Source of the DNA: Methyloprofundus sp.
GTDB taxonomy: Bacteria; Pseudomonadota; Gammaproteobacteria; Methylococcales; Methylomonadaceae
Assembly (NCBI GenBank): GCA_012960135.1
Contig: DUBW01000040.1
Span: forward strand, 64,491 to 100,886
DNA length: 36,396 nucleotides
Direction: 5' to 3'
Both the position numbers and the translations under genes were made by a program. Numbering within the stretch: position 1 is the stretch's first letter; each line of letters begins with the position of its first letter. Below the pieces are notes generated by a model. It saw nothing but the letters and a program-made list of their open reading frames with translations. It was not told the origin of the DNA and did no database searches. Shown in pieces: positions 16,648-25,504 of this stretch.

Positions 16648-18384
16648 ATGAAAACAGCGAATAATTCTCAAAACATACCTTTCAATGAGGCACAACAAGC
16701 CTGGTTAGGTGGTTTTTTTGCAGGCATGCATTCCCATATATTACAAAGTGCAGGTTCCGGCGATGCTGCTAATGCCCGCACTATTAGCATTTTATACGGT
16801 TCGCAAACAGGTAACTCGGAATCGGTTGCCTATGATGCCGCTCAACTTGCTAAAGCGCATGGCTTAAACCCTAATGTGTTGAGTATGGATGAAATTGAGG
16901 CTGATAATTTTATCAAGCTTGAATACCTATTAATCATCACCAGTACCTACGGTGAAGGCGAAATGCCGGATAACGCGCAGATGCTATGGGATGCCATTAG
17001 TTCAGACGACAGCATCGACCTGGCGCAAATGCACTACTCGGTACTAGCCCTCGGGGATACTAGTTATGACTTATTCTGCCAAGCAGGTATAGACTGGGAT
17101 CAACGCCTGGAAAAACTCGGAGCCAAACGTCTGTATGAGCGGGTAGATTGTGATGTTGATTTTGACGATGCGGCTGAAGCCTGGATTAGCAACACAATTC
17201 CACTGATGGCTGATGGTGCTGCAACAATCACTGTGGACAGTAGCAAGACTTCAAACGCACCAAAATATGGCCGTAAAAACCCATTCCTGGGCAAACTCGT
17301 CACTAACCGCTTATTAAGCAGCCCTGATTCTTCAAAAGAAATTCGCCATTATGAAATTTCCATTGTAGGCTCTGGATTAAGCTACGAAGCAGGTGACGCC
17401 CTGAATGTTGTCCCAGTTAACTGCCCGGAATTAGTCAGCGATATTATCAGCGCAATTGGTTGCAGCGGCGATGAAGATGAGCCGGTTAGCGGAGAATTAA
17501 TGCCGTTCACTCAAGCATTAAGCGAACACTTTGAAATCAAACTGCCAAGTAAAGAATTATTAGAAGAAATTGCTAAACGCTCTGGCGATCAGAAGCTAAA
17601 TAATGCCTTAAGCTCTGGTGATAAAGACAAACTTGCCAGTTATTTATGGGGACGTGACACCCTGGATTTATTACTGCAATCCCCTGAAATGCAATTCTCG
17701 GCCGCCGAGTTTCTAGCCTTACTTAAACCACTGCAGCATAGAGCCTACTCTATCTCGTCCAGTGGCAAAGCCCATCCTGACACAGTACATTTAACCATCA
17801 GCAGCGTGCGTTATAACAGTCATGATCGCGAACACAAAGGCGTTTGCTCAACTTACCTGTCTGATTTAGCCAATGAAGAGACCGCTGTACGTTGCTTCTT
17901 CAGCCCCAATAAAGTCTTCAGAGTACCTGAAGACAATGACCTGCCGATGATTATGGTCGGCCCTGGAACGGGTATCGCACCTTTCCGTGCTTTTTTGCAA
18001 GAACGTGAATTCAGAAATGCCAAAGGGGTTAACTGGTTATTTTTTGGTGACCGTAATGCCTCTACAGATTTTATCTACCGCGATGAAATTGAAGCAATGC
18101 AAAAGAGTAGCGTATTAGGCAAACTAGACCTTGCCTTCTCCCGTGATCAGGAAGAAAAAATCTACGTTCAAGACCGTATGCGTGAACAAGGCGCAGAATT
18201 ATTTACTCTGCTAGAACAAGGCGGGTATTTCTTTGTCTGTGGCGATGCCTACCGCATGGCCAAAGATGTCGATAAAGCATTGCATGATGTAATTTCCACT
18301 CAAGGCAGCATGTCAGAAGAACAAGCAGCAGAATACGTTAATCAAATGAAAAAAGATAAGCGCTATGTAAGGGATGTTTACTAA
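16648..18384 (+). CDS. NADPH diflavin reductase, CysJ-like
   Basis: A 578-residue cytoplasmic flavoprotein. Flavodoxin-like FMN domain at about 45-190: ILYGSQTGNSES at 48-58, STYGEGEMPDNA, ALGDTSYDLFC. FAD domain at about 205-420: RAYSISSS at 365-372. NADP-binding region: VGPGTGIAPFRAFLQER at 437-453, FFGDRN at 465-470, CGDAYRMAKDVDKAL from 531, ending KRYVRDVY as in CysJ. Family members pass NADPH electrons through FAD and FMN to a partner. CysI (sulfite reductase haemoprotein) is not nearby; the upstream neighbour is the long GltB-like protein, which lacks a GltD partner here. Donation to that protein is the contextual inference; service to a CysI encoded elsewhere is the alternative. Probably co-transcribed. 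Confidence 0.9.
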   Translation: MKTANNSQNIPFNEAQQAWLGGFFAGMHSHILQSAGSGDAANARTISILYGSQTGNSESVAYDAAQLAKAHGLNPNVLSMDEIEADNFIKLEYLLIITSTYGEGEMPDNAQMLWDAISSDDSIDLAQMHYSVLALGDTSYDLFCQAGIDWDQRLEKLGAKRLYERVDCDVDFDDAAEAWISNTIPLMADGAATITVDSSKTSNAPKYGRKNPFLGKLVTNRLLSSPDSSKEIRHYEISIVGSGLSYEAGDALNVVPVNCPELVSDIISAIGCSGDEDEPVSGELMPFTQALSEHFEIKLPSKELLEEIAKRSGDQKLNNALSSGDKDKLASYLWGRDTLDLLLQSPEMQFSAAEFLALLKPLQHRAYSISSSGKAHPDTVHLTISSVRYNSHDREHKGVCSTYLSDLANEETAVRCFFSPNKVFRVPEDNDLPMIMVGPGTGIAPFRAFLQEREFRNAKGVNWLFFGDRNASTDFIYRDEIEAMQKSSVLGKLDLAFSRDQEEKIYVQDRMREQGAELFTLLEQGGYFFVCGDAYRMAKDVDKALHDVISTQGSMSEEQAAEYVNQMKKDKRYVRDVY

Positions 18385-18464
18385 CACAGCAGTGCCTTAT
18401 TTTGTTAAGCCTAGCTAACATGTTCGCATCTAAGCCAAAGGTTATTCATCTTTGAGGCGTTTTA

Positions 18465-18989
18465 ATGAACAGGCAACTATTGATTTTACGACATGGTAAA
18501 TCCGACTGGAGTGTCGGTCATGGTGATATTAAAAGGCCTTTGAAAACACGTGGCAAAAGAGCATCACAACGTATGGGCTTGTGGCTACAGCAACAAGCCC
18601 TGATTCCGGACTATATCCTGAGTTCGCCAGCCGCAAGAGCCAAAAATACAGCTAAAATAGTAGCCGAAGCCATGGGCTTAACTGTGCAACAGATTCATTA
18701 TCGCTCACAACTTTATGCTGCAAATTTAAGGCAGCTGAAAAATGCATTGGCACTATGCCCACATCATAGTAAACGAGTATTGTTAATAGGACATAATCCA
18801 GAACTGGAGTCCTTGTTAGTATTTCTAAATAAGGGCAGCCTAGCTATCCCTGATTGCGGGAAATTATTACCCACGGCAACACTTGCAGTCTTTGATATGC
18901 CAGATGACTGGAATGTATTAAGTGAGGGCTGTGGCAAATTATTAAGTATTACCCGACCGAAAGATCTTCTTGATAGCGTGGAGTTGTAA
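18465..18989 (+). CDS. SixA-like histidine phosphatase
   Basis: A 174-residue single-domain histidine phosphatase. LRHGKSDW at the N-terminus supplies the RHG catalytic histidine (residue 10). SSPAARAKNTAKI contributes the second arginine, and LLIGHNPELE the second catalytic histidine. Size and the RHGKSDW form match the SixA branch, which dephosphorylates histidine-phosphotransfer proteins in E. coli; other substrates are possible. It is 80 bases after the diflavin reductase stop with a TGAGGCG ribosome site before ATG, and may be in the same transcript. Confidence 0.85.
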   Translation: MNRQLLILRHGKSDWSVGHGDIKRPLKTRGKRASQRMGLWLQQQALIPDYILSSPAARAKNTAKIVAEAMGLTVQQIHYRSQLYAANLRQLKNALALCPHHSKRVLLIGHNPELESLLVFLNKGSLAIPDCGKLLPTATLAVFDMPDDWNVLSEGCGKLLSITRPKDLLDSVEL

Positions 18990-19139
18990 CTGTCGCAATC
19001 GAACTAAGCATACCCGTAGAAAATTTAGCAGATTTAAGTTCGAAACCTCCCTCCGCTTAAACAGGAATGGTTATAATTGTCGACACCGCCCTGTAAATTA
19101 TAACTGGGATTAGCCACTACTAACTCTGAGGATAAAATA

Positions 19140-19451
19140 ATGAGTGTCGCCAATTTTTCCATTGGGCAAATTGTTCAGCATCGCTTATTCAATTACCGTG
19201 GTATCGTTATTGATGTTGATTACAAGTTTCTGGGCACTGACGATTGGTACCAACAGAGTGCTCAAAGCCGGCCTCCAAAAGACCGGCCCTGGTACCACGT
19301 GTTGGTCGATAATAGTATTCATCAGACCTATGTAGCCGAACGTAATCTTGAAATAAGTGAAGATATTTCCAGCATTCACCACCCTATGCTAGACCACTAT
19401 TTTATCGTGATGAAAAATGGTAAATACCAGCTTAGAACACGGAAGAATTGA
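19140..19451 (+). CDS. hspQ: Heat shock protein HspQ (YccV, hemimethylated DNA-binding fold)
   Basis: A 103-residue protein, close to the 105 of E. coli HspQ. Seen: FSIGQIVQHRLFNYRGIVIDVD, RPWYHVLVDN, HQTYVAERNLE and a C-terminal HHPMLDHYFIVMKNGKYQLR, all in the family's order. HspQ binds hemimethylated oriC DNA and tunes Lon protease in enteric bacteria. A GAGGATAAAATA site precedes the ATG. Upstream, GGTTATAATTGTC near 19069-19081 holds a good TATAAT -10 candidate, so it probably has its own promoter. Confidence 0.9.
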   Translation: MSVANFSIGQIVQHRLFNYRGIVIDVDYKFLGTDDWYQQSAQSRPPKDRPWYHVLVDNSIHQTYVAERNLEISEDISSIHHPMLDHYFIVMKNGKYQLRTRKN

Positions 19452-19533
19452 TACCACTATAAACAAGCCCTGTAATATGTCTTGTTGCGGGGCTTGATCA
19501 AACCACCATCAATTAGCTACAAATACTCGAAAC

Positions 19534-19639
19534 GGGGTAGCCGGTTAGAGCCACCAATTACTGCATATTGCAATTTATACAGATAAACCGTGATTAAACT
19601 TCTATATATAGATTTAAGTGGCGCTAACCGCCTACCCCC
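19534..19639. repeat. Long inverted repeat, second palindrome family
   Basis: GGGTAGCCGGTTAGAGCCAC (from 19535) and GTGGCGCTAACCGCCTACCC (from 19618) are inverted copies with about two mismatches over 20 bases, 63 bases apart. The arms differ from the GTAGAGCGGACT REPs. It lies between convergent genes, so it could act as a bidirectional transcription barrier or be a different REP/BIME class. Confidence 0.7.
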
Positions 19640-19718
19640 GCCTTTACTCGAATATGTAAAGTCGAGAGAGCAATATCTTCGATTCCAAGAAATCATTGCT
19701 CTATAGCTCTATAACGAC

Positions 19719-19934
19719 CTATTTTACTTTCTCACATTTTACATAGTCTAACTTCTGTCCCGCTTTGACCATACGATCTTGAGCTTTAGTTTCAGCAATT
19801 GGAGTTTTTGAAGCATTAACTTTAATCGCAGGTCCGGCCTGAGCCCCATCCAAATAGGCCGTACACTTATATATTCCCGCATATGAAACAGAAGTTATTA
19901 ACATCATCATTAAACCAGTGATAATTTTTTTCAT
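19719..19934 (-). CDS. Small exported protein, unknown function
   Basis: 71 residues with a clear signal peptide (MKKIITGLMMMLITSVSYA, cleavage after SYA) leaving about 52 periplasmic residues. Two cysteines, one near each end (IYKCTAYL and DYVKCEKVK), could form a disulfide. The ATG at 19934 has an AGATATAAAAA upstream, with GGAG slightly further away. It stands alone, convergent with hspQ. I do not recognise the family. Confidence 0.65.
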   Translation of the reverse strand: MKKIITGLMMMLITSVSYAGIYKCTAYLDGAQAGPAIKVNASKTPIAETKAQDRMVKAGQKLDYVKCEKVK

Positions 19935-20364
19935 TTTTTATATCTCCATGCCCTATTAATCATAGTCTAGCAGACACTGGGCATATCAAATGTCTGCATA
20001 AAAGTAACCAAAGAATAAGCTATTATTAATATTATACCTGTATTAATTAAGTTCTACTGCCTTTCCTCAGCTGTTAATTTCACCCACTGAATGCAGAAAA
20101 TGCCCTCAACGCATGCAGCGAATTGTTTATTATTCAAAATTATAATTAAAATCACAAGCACTAAAACCAATTTTAGTGTGCTATGCGTCCGTTTTATTTG
20201 CTGATTCGCACCTATAAACATGCATTATAAAGCGCAAATTAATACATGGCAGTATTTTTCTGGCGACCAATTAATCATGACATTTAAATGGAATTTCCGG
20301 GTAATAGTTTTCTAGTGTTACGCCCTCTTAAATTCCAAATAATAATAAAAACAACAAGAATTTT
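19935..20364. other. Intergenic region without recognised genes
   Basis: About 430 AT-rich bases between the divergent small exported-protein gene and the carbonic anhydrase remnant. No ORF, RNA gene, terminator or repeat could be supported. It presumably holds the promoter of the small gene and the former promoter of the pseudogene. Confidence 0.5.
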
Positions 20365-21004
20365 ATGCTCCGCCAATTAAAATGTTTATTAAAAAAGGAT
20401 CAAGCCTGGGCATAAAAATGACGGAACATGACCTTGATTTTTTTCTTAATTTATCTAAGCAGCAATCTCCTAAATATCTCTGAATCGATTGTTTCGATAG
20501 CCCGGTATCAGAAATCTGGCGCCCGGAGAAGTCTTTGTTAACCGTAATATTGCCAATGTTATGGTACACACCGACCTGAACTATCTATCTGTTATTTAAT
20601 TTGCTGCTGAAGCCATAAAAGTTAAACATATCATCGTCTGTGGTCACTATGGCTACGGTGGCATCAAAGCGACTTATGATGTAAAAGAGCTAAGCTTAAT
20701 TGATAAACTGGCTGGGGGGCATATTAAAGATGTATATCGCTTACACAAGGACGAAATCGATGATGAAGCAACAGAAAAGGAACAACTAGACTTATTGTGC
20801 GAGAAGAATGTTATCTTACAGGTTACTAATGTTTGTCATACCAATATCGTACAACGCGCCTGACGAGAACATCAGGATTTAACTGTACACGGCTGAATTT
20901 ATTCAATCGAAAATGGCTTATTAAAGGCGCTGGATGTCGAAGTCAGTGTTGGCAATAACGTCAGTTCAACGCATACGATCCAGAAAAGGCAACAAGCCGC
21001 TTAA
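20365..21004 (+). pseudogene. Beta-carbonic anhydrase (Can-like), decayed
   Basis: Aligns by eye along its length with E. coli Can. Seen: [13 protein letters not shown] (metal ligands Cys and Asp), [57 protein letters not shown], ending at TAA 21002-21004. Stops interrupt it at 20481-20483 (TGA), 20597-20599 (TAA), 20861-20863 (TGA) and 20894-20896 (TGA). The three TGA fall where Can has Trp, and the TAA where it has Gln. Two small frameshifts are needed, one near 20410 and one near 20520-20530. The second zinc cysteine (CGHYGCGG in Can) is Tyr. Bicarbonate supply by this enzyme is lost. Confidence 0.9.
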
Positions 21005-21083
21005 AGCCAGATTGTCATTGTCCGTCTTATATCTAGCACGTAGAACAAGCGACTTACACACCTCTTTCCGGCTCGACACGCAT

Positions 21084-21120
21084 AAAAAAAGCCACCAGCT
21101 AAACGCGGGTGGCTTTTTTG
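21084..21120 (-). terminator. Bidirectional Rho-independent terminator after the EF-G gene
   Basis: AAAAAAGCCACC and GGTGGCTTTTTT form a perfect stem around an 11-base loop, with T-runs on both strands. It ends the leftward EF-G gene, 36 bases past its stop, and would also stop rightward transcription from the carbonic anhydrase remnant. Confidence 0.9.
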
Positions 21121-21155
21121 TAAGCTAAAAACTGGGTTAACAAAACCCTTATAAA

Positions 21156-23243
21156 TTATTTTTTCGCTTTCTCACGCTCTTGAACTTCTTTAATCACATC
21201 TTCAGATATGTTTTTAGGGCATGGCAAGTAATGCGAGAATTCCATAGAGAATTGTCCACGACCTGAAGTCATCGTACGTAAGTCACCGATATACCCAAAC
21301 ATTTCGCTTAGCGGTACTTCTGCTTTAATCCGAACACCAGCAACACCTGCGTCTTGTCCCTGAATCATGCCTCGACGACGGTTTAAATCTCCAATAACAT
21401 CACCTACGTGATCTTCAGGAGTAAAGACATCAACCTTCATAATAGGCTCAATTAATTGAGGGCCCGCTTTAGGGATTGATTGACGATAGGCTGATTTCGC
21501 TGCAATTTCAAATGCAACGGCTGATGAATCCACTGCGTGGAAACCACCATCCAATAAAGTAACTTTAAAATCTAAACAAGGGAAACCTGCTAATACCCCT
21601 GTACCAATCATACCTTTAAAACCTTTTTCTACCGCTGGCCAGAATTCTCTAGGAACGTTACCACCGGTTACTTTTGATTCAAAAATAAAACCTGTTCCTG
21701 GCTCACCTGGCTCAATTTTATAATCAATTTTACCAAACTGACCCGAACCACCTGATTGCTTTTTATGTGTGTAACTATCTTCAATCGACTTAGTGATTGT
21801 TTCACGGTAAGCCACTTGAGGTTTACCTACTTCTACATTAATACCATGTGTACGCTTTAGAATATCAACTTTAATATCTAAATGTAACTCACCCATTCCA
21901 CGTAAAATAGTTTCACCTGAATCTTCATCTGTTTCAACACGGAACGAAGGATCTTCTGCAACCATTTTACCAATCGCAATACCCATTTTCTCTGAGCCAG
22001 CCTTATCTGTTGGCGATACTGCAATTGAGATAACTGGATCTGGAAAAACCATCGGTTCTAATGTAGCAGGATTTTTAGGATCACATAGCGTATGACCCGT
22101 CTTTACGTTTTTCATACCCACAATGGCGATAATATCACCCGCCTGTGCGTGATCTAATTCAATACGTTCATCTGCGTGCATCTCTACCATACGACCGACA
22201 CGTTCTGTTTTACCGGTAAAGCTATTCATAATCGTGTCGCCTTTATTCAGTTTACCTGAGTAAATACGTACGAAAGTTAGTGCACCATAACGGTCATCCA
22301 TGATTTTGAACGCTAAAGCACGGAATGGACGATCTATATCAACAACTGCAAATTCACCTGTTTCTTCACCCTCTTCATCCACTTCTGGCTGTGGCTTAAC
22401 TTCAGTCGGTGATGGTAGGTAATCAACTACTGCATCCAGTACCAATTGGATACCTTTGTTTTTGAAAGCAGAACCACAGTAAGTAGGGAAGAAATCAAGG
22501 TTGATTGTACCTTTACGGATACATGCCTTGATAGTTTCTATACTTGGTATCTCACCTTCCAGGTAAGCTTCCATTGCCACATCGTCTTGCTCTAACGCAG
22601 TTTCAATTAATTTTTCGCGATATTCTGCTACGTCATCGATCATATCCGCAGGAACATCCTGGATTTCATAGTTTGTTGGATCACCTGAGTTATCCCACAC
22701 CCATGCTTTTTCGGTGAGTAAATCAACGACACCAACGAAATCATCTTCTGCACCAATCGGTAAAACCATGACGACTGGATGAGCACCGAGCACGTCTTCA
22801 ACCTGCTTAACAACTCGGTAGAAATCAGCACCTAAGCGATCTAGTTTATTGACTAGAATAATACGCGCAACTTCTGAGTCATTTGCATAACGCCAGTTAG
22901 TTTCTGATTGTGGCTCTACACCACCTGATCCACAGAACACTCCGACACCACCATCAAGTACTTTTAACGAGCGGTATACCTCAATAGTAAAGTCAACGTG
23001 TCCCGGAGTATCAATGATATTGAAGCGGTAATCATTCCAGAAACATGAAGTCGCAGCAGACTGGATAGTAATTCCACGTTCTTGCTCTTGTTCCATGAAA
23101 TCAGTGGTCGCAGCACCATCATGTACTTCACCTAGCTTATGGATTTTACCTGTCAGCTTTAGGATTCGTTCTGTTGTTGTCGTTTTTCCCGCATCTACGT
23201 GCGCGAAAATACCAATATTTCTATAAAGAGATAAATCTGTCAT
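21156..23243 (-). CDS. fusA: Elongation factor G paralogue (EF-G2-like)
   Basis: A 695-residue translational GTPase. G1 AHVDAGKT at 14-21; switch region with [10 protein letters not shown]3 DTPGHVDF; G4 NKLD; then EF-G domains II-V ending in [14 protein letters not shown]. It promotes ribosomal translocation. Sequence character (EVHDG...[21 protein letters not shown]) resembles the second EF-G found in Vibrio and related gammaproteobacteria. It is not in a str operon (no rpsL, rpsG or tuf here), which also suggests a paralogue, so the symbol should be read with that caveat. It lies downstream of mch, 145 bases away, with a terminator behind it. Confidence 0.9.
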   Translation of the reverse strand: MTDLSLYRNIGIFAHVDAGKTTTTERILKLTGKIHKLGEVHDGAATTDFMEQEQERGITIQSAATSCFWNDYRFNIIDTPGHVDFTIEVYRSLKVLDGGVGVFCGSGGVEPQSETNWRYANDSEVARIILVNKLDRLGADFYRVVKQVEDVLGAHPVVMVLPIGAEDDFVGVVDLLTEKAWVWDNSGDPTNYEIQDVPADMIDDVAEYREKLIETALEQDDVAMEAYLEGEIPSIETIKACIRKGTINLDFFPTYCGSAFKNKGIQLVLDAVVDYLPSPTEVKPQPEVDEEGEETGEFAVVDIDRPFRALAFKIMDDRYGALTFVRIYSGKLNKGDTIMNSFTGKTERVGRMVEMHADERIELDHAQAGDIIAIVGMKNVKTGHTLCDPKNPATLEPMVFPDPVISIAVSPTDKAGSEKMGIAIGKMVAEDPSFRVETDEDSGETILRGMGELHLDIKVDILKRTHGINVEVGKPQVAYRETITKSIEDSYTHKKQSGGSGQFGKIDYKIEPGEPGTGFIFESKVTGGNVPREFWPAVEKGFKGMIGTGVLAGFPCLDFKVTLLDGGFHAVDSSAVAFEIAAKSAYRQSIPKAGPQLIEPIMKVDVFTPEDHVGDVIGDLNRRRGMIQGQDAGVAGVRIKAEVPLSEMFGYIGDLRTMTSGRGQFSMEFSHYLPCPKNISEDVIKEVQEREKAKK

Positions 23244-23388
23244 TGTTGTACTCTAAAAGGTATTGATGTTCTATCAATGAATTTGAGCTAAAACCAGTAA
23301 TATCCAGCACTACTAAGCCCACTGTTAAAAAGCCGACCATTTTACCTTAATTTACAAGGAAAAATACAGCCTTATCGCTAATTAAATT

Positions 23389-24372
23389 TTAAGCGCCAAA
23401 AGATTGATTTAATAAATCATTATCTAATTTTCCAGCGCGAAAGCTATTACCTGATTCCACTGCGGTTACAATCACACTCGCCGGGCTAAATAACATGCCA
23501 TCTATTTTGAAAAAATCATATTTAGCATCTTTAAACACTTGGGCAAACGGCTTGCCATAATCTTTTGAAGTCGAGCTAGGCAAGGCGACTGCTAGTTTCT
23601 CCGCAGCCTCATCAGAGCCCTTAACAAAGATATGCACCTGACCGGCAAATAAAATCGCATCATTAGTACGTCCCATCGCCTGAACAAAGTCAGGGTGTGG
23701 CGGACAGAGTGGCGCACTGCCCATTCCATCGACTATGTTTTCTAACGGAAAATGTAATTCATGTGCTTTATGCATCGCCACTTCCAGAACCCGACCAACA
23801 ACTTGCACGCCACCCGCCAAACTACTAGTTGGGGTTACAATAATCGTTAACTTATCCAGGGCAACAGCACAGGCTTTAGCAACTTTCTCGACAATTTCCA
23901 GAGGTGGAATCGCATCATTTTCTATCACCAGTGTGGTCGTCTCGCAGGTATCTCTATAATCTAATTCTTTATATAAACCTTCTACCGGCAACACCTGCCC
24001 GTCTTTTTCTTTAGTTGCCATCGCACGTGCCGGGCCTGAACCTAAAGCAAAATATTTCTCATGCGCCAGACTCCAACCTGCATACTGACTACCCAGACAA
24101 GCTAAAACTGGATTACTGGTATACACATTAACCGTAATAGGCCAGTTATCAGTATAGGGTGTATGGCTAAGAGAAACCGTACCCATGCCGCCCAGGCAAA
24201 TTTCAGTAATAATACGCCCGGCCTCCAGACCACCCAGCACATTAATCCCGGCATCAATAATTGTGCAACCGTTTTCTAGCGTTTGTACATCCAGCCTTAA
24301 TTTATCTGCATTATCGATTAGCTCCTGCACTAAAGGCCCTGTCAGCTTATTCACGCTCGCTGTGTATTGCAT
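23389..24372 (-). CDS. mch: Methenyltetrahydromethanopterin cyclohydrolase
   Basis: 327 residues, the usual length for Mch. Recognisable blocks: [103 protein letters not shown]. It interconverts 5,10-methenyl-H4MPT and 5-formyl-H4MPT in the tetrahydromethanopterin pathway that oxidises formaldehyde to formate in methylotrophs. Cytoplasmic. The gene starts 8 bases after the ATP-grasp stop with an AGGTAG site, so the two are in one operon. Together with the RFAP synthase gene it is the clearest evidence that the host is a C1-utilising bacterium. Confidence 0.96.
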   Translation of the reverse strand: MQYTASVNKLTGPLVQELIDNADKLRLDVQTLENGCTIIDAGINVLGGLEAGRIITEICLGGMGTVSLSHTPYTDNWPITVNVYTSNPVLACLGSQYAGWSLAHEKYFALGSGPARAMATKEKDGQVLPVEGLYKELDYRDTCETTTLVIENDAIPPLEIVEKVAKACAVALDKLTIIVTPTSSLAGGVQVVGRVLEVAMHKAHELHFPLENIVDGMGSAPLCPPHPDFVQAMGRTNDAILFAGQVHIFVKGSDEAAEKLAVALPSSTSKDYGKPFAQVFKDAKYDFFKIDGMLFSPASVIVTAVESGNSFRAGKLDNDLLNQSFGA

Positions 24373-24380
24373 AATAATTA

Positions 24381-25481
24381 CTACCTATTTAATATAAATT
24401 CTTCAATTTTAATTTGCTTAGCCTGTAACCGGGCTAACACCTGTTGTACTGTTTTTCCGTGCGCCATGATACTACAAATTGGCGCACCTATTTGTATACT
24501 GGTTGTATACTTTGGCTTATCATAACTCCATTGCGGCCACTTGATCCCAGATGGTATTACGCACGCCTCTTTTGCATAAACGATTTGTAAGGCACGAATA
24601 GTTTTCTGTTCTGTAGCTTTCAGAAAGCGCCCTGTCCTATGTGCGCCAAATAAATCAAATTCTGGATACAGCATCATGCTTGCAGGCGGTCTGGGATTTA
24701 TTTCCAAAAAATAACAATGTGCAGCATTGTAAATAAAATCCAGACTTGCCAGACCTTGTAAATGATAAAACCTGACTAGCTTATCAAGCCACTTATGTAC
24801 TGTTCTTTGGAGTTCTTCCGGGATGCAAGCTTCTTTTATAATGCCTGCAAAGGTAAAATCATCCTCTGCTAGCGTCCATTGCCGATGAAAGCCAATGATG
24901 TCAAACTGCTCACCATCGGCACAAAACAAAACCGAACCTGCCTCACCCGGACAAAATTTTTGATAATATTCATTCTCTCCCGCAACTCTATCGCAGTAAC
25001 GAATCCCCACGCCACCCGCATGATAAGTCGGTTTTATTAACCAGCCTGCATGACTACCGGGCGGATAAAACCGTACTGCAGGGTAAGGTATATCCAGTGC
25101 ATCGAGTTGTTTAAAGAATGTTTTTTTAGCATGCAAACGCTGAATAACGGAAAAATCATTACCCATAACAACAGAGCACCCCGCCAGATACTCAAATGTT
25201 TCAGGGAAATTTTCCAGCCCACTGCCATACACAATCCATTGAATCTTATAAGTTAATAACAAACTTTCAACTGCCTTCTGCACAAGCACTAACGAAAGCT
25301 CTTCCACTTGCCAGACCCGTTCTGCTATTGCTTGTGTATCCTGATCAGCAAACAGATCAATGACTAAAGGCTGATAGCCCGCAGATCGAACTGCATTGGC
25401 TAACATTCGACCTGAATTAGCAACAATCAACACACTCTGTAGAGCGGACTTTAGTCCGCTAGTTTCTCGAACTCCAGGCAT
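24381..25481 (-). CDS. ATP-grasp protein of the H4MPT cluster (COG2232-like)
   Basis: 366 residues from the ATG at 25479-25481. An N-terminal Rossmann-like part ([20 protein letters not shown]) leads into an ATP-grasp fold with [14 protein letters not shown] (nucleotide-binding lysine and glycine loop) and [16 protein letters not shown] (metal-binding Glu/Asn). Proteins of this type occur in methanogens and in methylotroph H4MPT gene clusters; a role in cofactor biosynthesis or modification is inferred, with no known reaction. The first 15 residues are partly encoded by a REP unit (SGLKSALQ), so the original start may have been a GTG or TTG at about 25430-25435, just before LIVANSG. Start assignment is therefore uncertain. 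Confidence 0.8.
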   Translation of the reverse strand: MPGVRETSGLKSALQSVLIVANSGRMLANAVRSAGYQPLVIDLFADQDTQAIAERVWQVEELSLVLVQKAVESLLLTYKIQWIVYGSGLENFPETFEYLAGCSVVMGNDFSVIQRLHAKKTFFKQLDALDIPYPAVRFYPPGSHAGWLIKPTYHAGGVGIRYCDRVAGENEYYQKFCPGEAGSVLFCADGEQFDIIGFHRQWTLAEDDFTFAGIIKEACIPEELQRTVHKWLDKLVRFYHLQGLASLDFIYNAAHCYFLEINPRPPASMMLYPEFDLFGAHRTGRFLKATEQKTIRALQIVYAKEACVIPSGIKWPQWSYDKPKYTTSIQIGAPICSIMAHGKTVQQVLARLQAKQIKIEEFILNR

Positions 25482-25504
25482 TAGCGGACTAAAGTCCGCT
25501 CTAC
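25439..25504. repeat. REP palindrome pair spanning a gene junction (REP-4)
   Basis: Two near-perfect inverted units. The first (25439-25460) begins GTAGAGCGGACTTTAGTCC. The second (25483-25504) ends AAAGTCCGCTCTAC. The 22 bases between hold the ATP-grasp ATG. The last seven sense codons (VERTLVR) and part of the stop of the RFAP synthase gene lie in the second unit, and residues 8-15 of the ATP-grasp ORF lie in the first. REPs are normally intergenic, so this insertion has become coding on both sides. Confidence 0.92.

Noticed and set aside
16648-18384. Assigning the diflavin reductase as CysJ of sulfite reductase
   Set aside because: The fold is CysJ-like, but no cysI or other assimilatory sulfate gene is nearby, so the symbol was withheld and partner choice left open.
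20481-20896. TGA read as Trp (recoded genetic code) in the carbonic anhydrase remnant
   Set aside because: Intact genes in the window end with TGA (for example the ABC exporter at 34927-34929 and the nucleotidyltransferase at 27169-27171), the remnant also has a TAA and frameshifts, and a zinc ligand is lost. Pseudogene decay explains all of this.
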